A stretch of DNA of 64,000 bases, taken from positions 90,001 through 154,000 of the forward strand of contig JAEMWC010000998.1 of assembly GCA_016490735.1 (NCBI GenBank), in the 5' to 3' direction. Below the pieces are notes generated by a model. That model was not told the origin of the DNA and ran no database searches. It saw nothing but the letters and a program-made list of their open reading frames with translations. Below, in pieces: positions 52,692 to 61,302 of the stretch. The stretch comes from Pachyseris speciosa. Its lineage: Eukaryota; Cnidaria; Anthozoa; Scleractinia; Pachyseridae. Numbering within the stretch: the stretch's first letter is position 1; every line of letters begins with the position of its first letter. The translations under genes and the position numbers were made by a program.

Positions 52692-55362
52692 GACAAAAAA
52701 GACATGACTCTGAGCTTTATTTATTTCCTATTTAGTCGTGATTACGTCAAAGTTTTCGTGGGCAGACGACTTCTCTATCGCTTAGCTGGTAAAGGAGATG
52801 ACGGAGACAAAAAGTATCTGAACAAAATCGATGATGACGATGACGACGATGATGATGACTGCGATGACGATGATGGCGATGATCGCGATGACCGCGACGA
52901 CGGCGATGACGACAAACGAAGCATCCGCCAGGGCTTCTATAGAGAAAAACGTCGGCGAGGCGCTAGCGTTATATCTATCCATGGAACTGGCGAACCAGTT
53001 AAGATCGTCTTCAGATCGGATCCTTGGGTGACCAGGAGGGGCTTCTTCGCTCATTATAGTACGGGACAAGCAGGTGAGATGATCATCTCGATTACTAATA
53101 CGTTATCTGATTATTAACTGAGAGCGCCAAAGACATTTTCTGGTATTCCGGCTCCAGTATTTACAGGACTGATACCATGCTCCCTCAAATTTAGGGAATA
53201 TCTTCTTCCTTTCAAAACCGCCTTTCCTTTTCACCTTTTGCCACATCTACTACAAAAGAAACTCAAAAATTCTGCCTCTAATTATTTACAATGGTAATGG
53301 CAATGGCAATGGTAATGGATTTATATACCGCATATGTCGTATAGTTTCACGGCGGCTTATGAACGTTTTTAATACAAGATTAAACTATATCCCGTGATTT
53401 TTCCTTTACTCGATTATAGTAATCTGTGGAGCACCACTGACAGGCCCATCTGGGAATTTTTCATCCCCTGGTTTTCCCGCCAACTATCCCAACGATGCTC
53501 GGTGCAGATGGTCTCTCACTGTTCCAAGGGGTTCAACGCTGATGCTGAACTTTTTGACTTTTGAAACTGAGCGGTGGTGAGTTGTGTTTCGTCTCCTGTT
53601 GCTTGTTTTAAGTAATGTTGTTAAGCTTACAGATGTTGTTGAGGTTATAATTATCGTGAAGAATTTTTAAGGGGTTCAACGCTGATGATGAACTTTTTGA
53701 CTTTTGAAACTGAGAGGTGGTGAGTTGTGTTTCGTCTCCTGTTGCTTGTTTTAAGTAAGGTTGTTGATAGATGTTGTTGCGCTTATAGCTATCGTAGGGA
53801 CTTTTTTTTACAAAAGAAAGCTTATAAGAGGGTTATGGATTACAAGCCTTACGAGCTTGAAAACTAGAAGAACAAAGCGAAACCTAGTGGAGGAAGGGCT
53901 TGACTTTTTTTAAGGTGGCGAAGCTGATGGTCAACGATCCTCAATGAAGTCTCTACAAGGGATTTGACTAGAATAGCAGTTAAAATTCTCCAAGCTATCA
54001 TATTAATAAGTAAAAAAGGAATAATTTTGATATTTTGTATTGATAATTTTTTTGTCGCTATGAAAATATTATTTTAGATCTATATTATCCAATCACATCC
54101 TCCGATAAAGCAGACAAAGTAGCTATAAAGAATATCTAGAGAGTGTATTTAGACCTAATGTATATGTTTTTTTTACAGCCACGATTACGTTGAAATCGTT
54201 CAGGGATGGCGTGTGGTACAGCGCTTGAGTGGCGTTTACAGACGTTACGGTTGGTACAAAGGGATAGATGATGATGACGACGATGATTGTGATGACGACG
54301 ATGATGACGATGACGACGATGATGATGATGATGACGACGATGACTATCGTTACAAAAAGAAGTACCGCATGAGAGGCTTCTTTGGCTTCCCTTACGTCTA
54401 TGTTCCAGGCACGGGGGAAGAGATTGCAATCATTTTTAAATCTGACCGCATTATCACTAGACAAGGATTCAACGCTGTGTATCGTGTTTTACAAGGTAAT
54501 AGTCTTTTTTTGTGGTGAACATTTTTCTTTTTCACTTGCCAAGCGCCCTGCTCCTGGACGAATAATTAGAAAAGTAGCACGTGAAGCGTTTTTACAGCTG
54601 TGAATGTGACCAGTCTCACTCACCACTTGCAGTAATAGACGTTTTTGTATCAATCTTCTTTAGAATTTTTTTTTCTCAGAAAAATGGTTTTTCAGAAAGT
54701 GGGGACCGAAATGGAGATGGCCTACAAAGACCAATACTTGGAGAGCTACGAAAGGATTGAGATCCCCTCCTCGAGGACTCTCCTCCCATTAAAACGTTTG
54801 CTCACCTTTTCTGACTGCCAACCGGTCTGTTTTTAAGACGTGCAACGAAGGGCTACCTTTGATATTAAAACAATAAAAATCAAATTAATGAAAAGTTTTC
54901 GGTTCAAACCAGGAGGCCTTACTAAAGAAACGTTTTTATTCACTTTCCCCAGTGATCCCTCGATCTTCGTTTCCCACTCCAACTGCACTTTTATTAGCTT
55001 AAGGAATGAAAGAAAAGCCCTTATCAGAGATTTCTTTATTTGCGACTCTTCATCTCAAAGGACAGTATTGTCCTAAAGAAAATCTCAAAGCAAAGGCATT
55101 AGTTTAAAATTGGTCTCTACGAGTTCAGGAATGTGCATTTCATTTCAGACGTTGTGTGTGTATTTCCATTGTTTGTTATTAGTTACTCACAACCCTCTCA
55201 CAGAACTGAACTGTGGGCTGGGGGGGGGGGGGGGTGAGTCAAGTATAGTGTTTTTTATGGTGGTGGGGGGGGGGGCATTTCTGTACAATTTTTCTTGGGT
55301 TTAAACGTAAAATAATTGATACATGTTTCTTTTATTTTGCAGGGGGACTATTTGGAAAGTAA
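46987..55362 (+). CDS. Secreted two-CUB protein with polyaspartate loops
   Basis: Seven exons join in frame (46987-47013, 49253-49349, 50738-50894, 52736-53073, 53420-53576, 54179-54495, 55343-55362) to 1,113 nt, 370 residues plus stop. Layout: signal peptide MKSLLSILTLAITYATVTQ; a short Pro/Arg linker; CUB1 43-203 with an acidic tract at 126-153 (Cys136 inside); CUB2 207-362 with an acidic tract at 289-314 that includes 18 consecutive Asp after Cys296; C-terminal GGLFGK. All four CUB cysteines are present in both domains, with the third made at the exon junction. The calcium-site acidic residues are kept (FETE-C-RDY, FRSD). The product should be secreted and extremely acidic. It is the paralogue of the gene ending at 30395 but lacks the LU and mucin exon. 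AATAAA at 55741 is a possible polyadenylation signal. A biomineralisation role is inference from acidity and likely host. Confidence 0.85.
49253..49349 (+). CDS. Exon 2 of plus-strand CUB gene
   Basis: Acceptor tttaatttcag, donor CAAG|gtatga, 97 nt. It encodes LAITYATVTQ, completing the signal peptide, then a proline- and arginine-containing segment ending SRRQPQ. Leaves phase 1. Confidence 0.8.
49505..49769. mobile_element. PIF/Harbinger-like MITE with taa target duplication
   Basis: The ends agcctggttttcactagtga and its inverse (gctagtgaaaaccaggct) are terminal repeats of about 50 bp. The triplet taa flanks both sides (49502-49504, 49770-49772), a Harbinger-type duplication. The interior is built of repeated gcaagcataagc/gcttatgcttgc phrases that fold back. 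It lies in intron 2 of the plus-strand CUB gene. Confidence 0.7.
50738..50894 (+). CDS. Exon 3 of plus-strand CUB gene (CUB1 first half)
   Basis: Acceptor ttgtttag, donor TG|gtaagt, 157 nt, phases 1 to 2. It encodes ACGGPLAGPSGNIASPFYPG, NNAYCVWTITVPKGS and DFLFFETES. Confidence 0.85.
51250..52200 (-). mobile_element. Non-LTR retrotransposon (CR1/L2-like) RT fragment
   Basis: Minus-strand translation shows an RT catalytic region (LLFLLYINDSPNCFHFS, then MHADDISLTFASAD, the YADD-type box) followed by a long C-terminal part: HFDYCSEVWGNCNNGLSDRL, QILQNRAARILMSASFD, LGWRKLCHQRLQKK, and after breaks FVFRDNVNSYHLRNTDN and SYSGAQLWNSLLF. Several stops and shifts are present. It is a 5'-truncated dead copy lying antisense in intron 3 of the plus-strand CUB gene. 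Confidence 0.75.
52467..52522 (-). ncRNA. Hammerhead ribozyme, type I (left arm)
   Basis: On the minus strand: stem I 5' TTGC, core CTGATGA, stem II GTGTGGT paired with ACCATAC, core GAAA, a short stem III (ACAG / CTGT, loop CA), cleavage-site C, then GCAA pairing with the stem I strand. All invariant core bases are present. Type I hammerheads with a minimal stem III are known from metazoan retrozymes and Penelope-like elements. Confidence 0.75.
52536..52591 (+). ncRNA. Hammerhead ribozyme, type I (right arm)
   Basis: TTGC (52536-52539), CTGATGA (52540-52546), stem II GTGTGGT (52547-52553) with ACCATAC (52567-52573), GAAA (52574-52577), stem III ACA / TGT with loop ACTC, cleavage C at 52587, and GCAA (52588-52591) closing stem I. 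Stem III differs from the left-arm copy yet still pairs. It is in sense orientation in intron 3 of the plus-strand CUB gene. Confidence 0.75.
52632..52692. repeat. (AT)n microsatellite
   Basis: About 27 AT dinucleotides between the inverted repeat and exon 4 of the plus-strand CUB gene. Confidence 0.95.
52736..53073 (+). CDS. Exon 4 of plus-strand CUB gene (CUB1 second half with acidic loop)
   Basis: Acceptor ctatttag, donor GCAG|gtgaga, 338 nt. It starts RDYVKVFVGRRLLYRLAGK. Ten Asp precede Cys136 and 13 more acidic residues follow, then a basic stretch (RREKRRRG region), HGTGEPVKIVFRSD and VTRRGFFAHY. Confidence 0.85.
53420..53576 (+). CDS. Exon 5 of plus-strand CUB gene (CUB2 first half)
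   Basis: Acceptor gattatag, donor TG|gtgagt, 157 nt. It encodes ICGAPLTGPSGNFSSPGFP, NDARCRWSLTVPRGS and FLTFETER. Its last 51 nt and the following intron sequence are duplicated downstream (53669 onward). Confidence 0.85.
53526..53805. repeat. 143-bp tandem duplication covering an exon 3' end and its donor
   Basis: 53526-53622 (last 51 nt of exon 5, its donor and 46 nt of intron) recurs at 53669-53765 with a few changes (gatgctgaac to gatgatgaac, gagcggtg to gagaggtg). Similarity continues weakly to the ends of both units (gatgttgttg...ttatcgt / tatcgta). The second unit keeps the TG|gtgagt donor but has no acceptor of its own. Confidence 0.8.
54179..54495 (+). CDS. Exon 6 of plus-strand CUB gene (CUB2 second half with acidic loop)
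   Basis: Acceptor tttttacag, donor CAAG|gtaata, 317 nt. HDYVEIVQGWRVVQRLSGV leads to seven Asp, Cys296 and 18 Asp, then a basic aromatic stretch (YRYKKKYRMRGFFGF), VPGTGEEIAIIFKSD and ITRQGFNAVYRVL. Confidence 0.85.
55343..55362 (+). CDS. Exon 7 (terminal micro-exon) of plus-strand CUB gene
   Basis: After acceptor attttgcag, 20 nt complete G|GG and add GLFGK then TAA. It matches the FGK ending of the paralogue's 17-nt exon. Confidence 0.7.
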
Positions 55363-55852
55363 TAACCGCAAGTACAGCTAGTCAACAAAAACAATCTTTA
55401 TTGTACTCTCTTCTCTAAAACGTAGAGCAGTGGCTGCCTGGAATATCCATACGGACTAGCGGAGCCTATCAGCTAGCTTTTGTTCAAGTCAACAGCAAAG
55501 TAGACTAGAAGCAGATCGCTTGACGCGCAATTTTAGGATCAGGGACTGGGATCTCATAAAAGCGAAAGAGCAGGCCAGGGTAAACAGGAATGCGGTATAT
55601 ATTACTCACCACAGTGAAAACAAAAAGTACACAAAAGTCGTACATCAAGAAAAGGAATACTTTTAAATGGACCTGATCAACATTTAACCATTCCAAATCC
55701 CATTAATCTTTTGTTGTATGATGTAAAAACAGGTACATTTAATAAAAGCGCACTTTCCATGACAGATTAGTTATGAAAGGATGGACTGCTAAATAAACAT
55801 CACCAATTGTAAAACCCTTGGTATTACCTGACGCAGTCCACGGTAAATTAGT

Positions 55853-56232
55853 AATTGTAATGGGACTAAGTAGAGTACAATTCAGTCTGTAATTATACGA
55901 GTGATAACAAAATCGGACGACGGCTCAGCGGGAGTCCGATTTGTTTATCACGAGTATGATTACAGACCGAATTGGAGGACACGAAGTCTTATTACCAATT
56001 AATCATAAGAATTACAATTTCCGAGAAAAGAAGAAGCGCCAAGTTATGAACGGAAGGGAAATTTTGCATTAAAAGACTAACAAAGGAAGCGTAAATTGTT
56101 TAATGTCGCTCTGAAATTCATTACAATCAAAATGTACGGTGATTGAAACCAAGGTTGTGAATGAATGTGATTGGTTGATTTTAAATACTACTTTGAATGT
56201 GATTGGCTTATTGAACTGTCCGATAACAAACC
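55853..56232. repeat. Palindrome-headed interspersed repeat, copy 2
   Basis: Same order as 7243-7690: palindromic head (acaattcagtctgtaat and its inverse), then aattacaatttccgagaaaa, ggaaattttgcattaaaaga and the ctgtccgataacaaa tail, here in a single copy. Confidence 0.7.
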
Positions 56233-56239
56233 AAACTCA

Positions 56240-57135
56240 GCCAGGGGTTTTGGGAGTACGGTATCTAGGGACCGCGCCCAATTCGGGCGTATTTGGTTTT
56301 TCCTGAATTTTAGGTATTCGGTATATACAGATATGAATTACTCAGGCATATTAAGGCATGACTAGAAGCCTAACTTGCATAAAATCAAAACACAATCATA
56401 ACATTATGTAGATTTAGGAGAAAACTGACAAACTTGGCAATCAGATAGAACTTGATGCCACCAACAGATTTTTGCGTTTAAGTGCGGAACATACTGGTCA
56501 CGTTACCAGTGAATGACGGTTAACGTCTAACATCTAAAAATTAGATGGAATGTAATTAAGCAAACTATAATCCAAACTTTTTGGGTGCCATACTATTACA
56601 CTTTGAAAGTTCATCATGAATCAGCCTTGTTTGGTAGTATTTATCATTTCTAATAGCAGTTATTCTACTGTCACTTGACCTATCTCCCTTAATTGCAAGA
56701 CCGTTGTTTAATATGGACACGCAGACAAGGCTAATCCATTTCAAGCACTTGACATGCAAACGTATGCCACAAAAGAAGATATAATTCGATTTCATTTTTT
56801 CTTCCCCATTTTGCTTAGAAGATATTTCACCAAGAATATTCATTTGCATGTCACGTGATCAAAATGCTTGTCGCTTTGAAGCAAAAATCAGTTGAAGCAA
56901 AATCATTTGCCTGAGTAAATGCATATTTTTTCAGTTTTTAATGACTCTGATGCTGTAGCTCTAGAAGTGTGAGGTGATGTCAGCACCAAGTTTAAAGATT
57001 TTTCGTTAAATCTTCGCACTGTTATTGTCGCTTTCGGATCTTATGCAAATTAGGTTTCTAGTCCTGCCTTGATATGCCTGAATAAATGCATATTGTTTTC
57101 AGTTTGTAATGACTGATGCTGTAGTTCCTATATCA
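56240..57135. other. Intergenic, no gene recognised
   Basis: No supported features. A phrase of about 35 bp (tgcctgagtaaatgcatatt then tttcagtttttaatgact) recurs once with changes at 57074-57112. Confidence 0.4.
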
Positions 57136-57139
57136 GAGT

Positions 57140-57610
57140 TAAAAGAAGGTGGTTAGATATATAGGCCTGCGCGACTCCTACTCGCGTGGTTTTAGCCTTT
57201 GGATGCTAATCATGCCATAGGTTTGCTCTAAGAGTGTACGCTACCTTTTGTATGATATTAGTGACGGTTCCTTAAATATTTCTTTGAGCAATGGTTAATT
57301 TTTCTATAAAATGCCATTTGCTCTTGAGGATTCCTTTTCAGTTTGTCACTGATGGATGATATTGTATGAGTGTGTTTACAAATGGGTTTTTGAAACTTTA
57401 GTGACATCAAACGGTGTTTGCGTTTTGGTTAGAAACTTTCGGTCTCTTTCCAAGTTTGATTCGCGATATTGAAAACAGATGCGCTTAATGTCAGTCCCTT
57501 GAATGAAGTGTCCGCTCTAATACGAGCTTTTGTTGTGTTCTTCAATGATTCTGGGTAAGTTCCTCTTTCCTTTTGTCTTTTGAGTGCCTTTATTGCCTTT
57601 TTGGCCGTTG
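57140..57610 (-). mobile_element. Internally deleted relative of the 11.7-16.0 kb Penelope element
   Basis: 57150-57400 matches 12602-12885 (taggcctgcgcgactcctac..., aaatgccatttgctcttgag, ttgaaacttta). It then jumps to sequence matching 14707 onward (gtgtttgcgttttggttaga) and the 3' part of the upstream ORF (atgcgcttaatgtcag to gcctttattgcc). About 1.8 kb of RT is missing, with two further small deletions. No inverted arms are seen. Confidence 0.75.
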
Positions 57611-58059
57611 CCGATTGCTGAGAAATGATAGAGATGAGTTCTCAGTATCATTTCAAAAATTCGCACTTTTGTCTGAGGTTTTATACTTGTATACCACTAC
57701 CAGTGCTGTACGTAGTAATAATGCTAAATATTTCATTATTTTATGGCACAGAAGCCGTTCGCAATTAAAAGTACGAATCACTACCACTAATGTTATTCAT
57801 TAGTCTAAATTTGTGAAAATGAAATTTAAAGGAAATTAAAACACACATGTATTTAGTGCATTGGCTATCCCCTCATATCTCTTTCTTTTTTTTTGTGAAT
57901 TAAACGAATGCAGACCACTGAGAGTGTATCCTAGTGAGTTTCCATTGCATTTTCTGTGGTATCAAATGCAATAACTAAATTTAAATTAATAGCTATTTTA
58001 GCAAACTTTTGGATTTTTTTAGTAATCCCTGAAAACCACTTTGGTGAGTGGAGCCTCCT

Positions 58060-58090
58060 GCATAAAGATTGCTGCTGCTGCTGCTGCTGC
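58060..58090. repeat. (CTG)n microsatellite
   Basis: A run of ctg triplets; similar runs occur at 58262-58280 and 58480-58515. Confidence 0.85.
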
Positions 58091-58239
58091 TACTGTTTTT
58101 CTTCTCTGGGACGAACTCTTATGTTACGATGAATCAAAAATGAAGTTTAACATAATGTGTTGCCTGATCACATTTCTGTCTTGTCCGACCAAAGTGGTGT
58201 CTTTAGTCGGACATATGTCCTTTCAGGAAAAAAAAAATT

Positions 58240-58288
58240 CAGTTTTACTACTACTACTCCTTCTGCTGCTGCTGCTGTTGTTGTTGTA

Positions 58289-58326
<38 letters not shown>

Positions 58327-58513
58327 CTTACTTGTTAATATTTTAATTTAATTCCCTATAATTCTCTTAGGTTATGACATGGAAGAATGACGGAAGGTGT
58401 GAATGGAGATAAAACTTATGAGTTTTGAAGTGGTGTCTTTAGTCGGATAATAATTTTCAGCTTTACTACGACTACTTCTTCTGCTGCTGCTGTTGCTGCT
58501 GCTGCTGTTGCTG

Positions 58514-58547
<34 letters not shown>

Positions 58548-59050
58548 CTTACTTGTTAATGTTTTAATTTAATAGGCTCTTTCCATGACTCTGTCACGTG
58601 ACCTTGTCAATCATAAAAAAGTGGTCGTGGTGCAAAATAGATGCCAGAAATAAAAAGAGCGTGATGAAATTAGTAAGACTGCCAATTTTGAAGCCACTGA
58701 CGTTTAGGGGAGAGATTTTAGAGCGATATGAAAGCTTGAAAAATTTAAAGGAACTGTATGCTGAATGGCAAAGCTTGCCATCCAGCAGCTTTTTTCCATA
58801 CAACCTCAGTAAATTTTTTAAGCATTAAAATCGCAATAAAATTTCTCACCTAAGCATCAGTGGCTTCAAAATTGGCAGTCTTGCTAATTTCATCACGCTC
58901 TTTTCATTTCTGGCATCTATTTTGTACTACGACCAATTTTTATGATTGACAAGGTCATATGACACAGTCATGCAAAGAGCCTATTTCCTATCATTCTCTT
59001 AGGTTATGACATGGAAGAATGGCGGAAGGTGTGAAGAGAGATAAAACATG
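58240..59050. repeat. Two tandem copies of a repeat, the second split by a MITE
   Basis: Copy 1 (58240-58430) holds a ctact/ctgctg/ttatt run, cttacttgttaatattttaa, then ttctcttaggttatgacatg and gaagaatgacggaaggtgtg. Copy 2 repeats the same order from 58459 to 58573 and again from 58983 to about 59050. Between these lies the foldback element 58574-58982. Confidence 0.75.
58574..58982. mobile_element. Foldback MITE inserted in copy 2 of the tandem repeat
   Basis: The ends aggctctttccatgactctg and (inverse) aggctctttgcatgactgtg begin arms of about 115-130 bp, including gccaattttgaagccactga and its inverse. Comparison with copy 1 shows the uninterrupted site as gttaatattttaatttaatt then ccctat. 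Confidence 0.75.
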
Positions 59051-59059
59051 ATATTAGAA

Positions 59060-61295
59060 CTGAATGCATTATGTAGGTTTAATGTTAACACATAGTCTAC
59101 ATTTTTCAAAACCTAAGTTAGAGAAGGATTTTAAATGGACCCATGAAAAACATATTAACATTGATCTTGTAACTTGAATATTAAATAACTGTGATTCAGT
59201 CTGTATTAAATTCTTCTCTTTTTTAATATGGAATAAGTGCAGGCCAGACCCCAAGTAACTATGGAATGGCTTCATTGATTACTTACAAGACTAATTTGAT
59301 GCAGACATCTTTTAATAATAGTTTTTTCAGTGTTCCAACGTTTATTTGAGGTTCCTTTAAAAACAATGTTGTACGACTTGTTAATCATATCATACAACTC
59401 TTCATCACCCAATATAGAAGTGGTAGTAAATGGTAACATCAAAGACTGGCCGAGACGGGCAATTCAAAATCCGAGTCAGAAACTTGATGCCGTATTTACA
59501 TCTCACATCAGCAAATGACAATTATAATCAATGTTCCGAGACCAATCCTTAAGTGGTGCCTGATTTTGAGACAGTGAAAGATTGCAAAACCCATGATTTT
59601 CAGAGAACCATTCACCACTCCTACTTCCTGCAAATGGAATTTGCCCAGCGAGGACATATTTCTCCTAAATTAAATGCTTTTTCCATTTTGCAATTGTTTG
59701 TGTATTTAGAATATAGGAGGAATAGGAATGGGGCAGTCAAAGATGACTGTAAAATAACATCTCAAATGAAGACATTTATTGAATAAAAACAGCGTATGCT
59801 TATTTGTAAAATATATGGAATTTACGGATACTATTAAAATGCTTCCATATTTTATATGGCATCGTAGTATACCATCTTATCAGGCATATACTAGTTGCCA
59901 ACACGCTGAAGTTTTCATATGTTCATGTCAAAATGATATCTAAATTAATCACCAACGTAACTGGCCATTATGCCGAACTGTCAACTGTCAATTCAACTAC
60001 ATCCGGATAAAATTTGCAATGAACAAATGGCAAAAAACTCGTGAGCGTTGCATGGATGTGATCGACCAGGCGAGTGCAACTTGTACGTACCTGTTAGCTG
60101 AGTTTGTGTCCAATAGGTTTCTTCAGACAGGTCCAAATTCTGATAGTTAAATGTCCTGATAGTTAAATACATCGGGATTAAATCAGATCTTAATCTTGTT
60201 AGGTCAAAGTTGTTTTCATACGCGTACGAGTGGGGTATTGTGCCAAGTTAAGAATATAAAACAATCCAGCTGGAAATATCTTGGTTCACAACAAACAGAG
60301 ACCAAGACTCGACTTGACCTTGACCTTTCATCCCTTTCAAGGGATCGCTTCTCAACCCAATTTCACTACAAAATATGCCTCCTTTGGGTTGTTTTCCTCT
60401 CAATTTGCTTCGGTATTCACGAAAAGTCCAAACGTTCCACTACACAACGCTTCCTGGATCAACAGTATCTTGACATCTGTGCATCGAATCCTTGGGCAAA
60501 CAAGAGGCCATATTGCCCTTCATTCGGTCTTCCAGGAGGAAACTTTGAAAAAGAAATTCAAAATGATTTTCGGTTCTATATGTTGTATAAACTGTATTCG
60601 TTATGGGGCGGATAAAATATTGAAATCCAAATGCCATATTTACTAACAGACGTTGCGTTCGACGAAGGAGAACGCATCCCAATCGTGTCGGGTAGCGCTC
60701 GTGTCCACAGGTTTTACAATGTCCCGCGGGTATCGTCGTGATGTCATGCGATTTCAGGGTTTGGACGCCATCTTGGATTGGCTAGAACAAATCACCTCGA
60801 TCTTATGTGATAGTGTTGACTGTCATATAAGCTTCATTTGCATAAGTAAGTGAGTCCCTTGGGAATATCTTATTATTTGCGGCCTTGGCAAGCGCTGAAA
60901 AAAATCGTATCTTTGGTTGTCTTCGGCACAATTAACTGGTTCAAACGGTAAAATACTCTCTTTACAGACAAGATTTTTCATAAAAGGTTCTACAAAGCTC
61001 CGAAGACATGTAATTGATTTTTAGCGCTGAGAAACAGCTCAAGACTACGACTGATTTACTAACACAGTTGATTTGTTTCGAGCGAACTTGCCGGCCAAGA
61101 GCAAGTCATATGTTGGAATGAGTTTGCCTCAGTAAACGGGCTACCAGTTCGAGGGCGTCGTTGATTTTCTTCCGAACGGATTATCCAAGCAAGTTTTTAG
61201 AACGGATACAACTATTAACCTACACGGAGTGTCTGAAATTACTTAACAAAAATGACTAGCAAAAGGATACAAACTGACAATTCTCCTCAAAATAC
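59060..61295. other. Intergenic, no gene recognised
   Basis: Several short plus-strand frames around 60.2-60.65 kb have no family features and no splice context that I could build on. Confidence 0.35.
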
Positions 61296-61302
61296 ACAAC
61301 TA

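Noticed and set aside
58041..58351. Poly-Leu, poly-Ala and poly-Ile frames
   Set aside because: Generated by ctg, gct and tta triplet microsatellites.
60196..60646. Two overlapping frames of 120-140 residues
   Set aside because: No recognisable motif, no splice or promoter support, and frames overlap in the same strand without one standing out.
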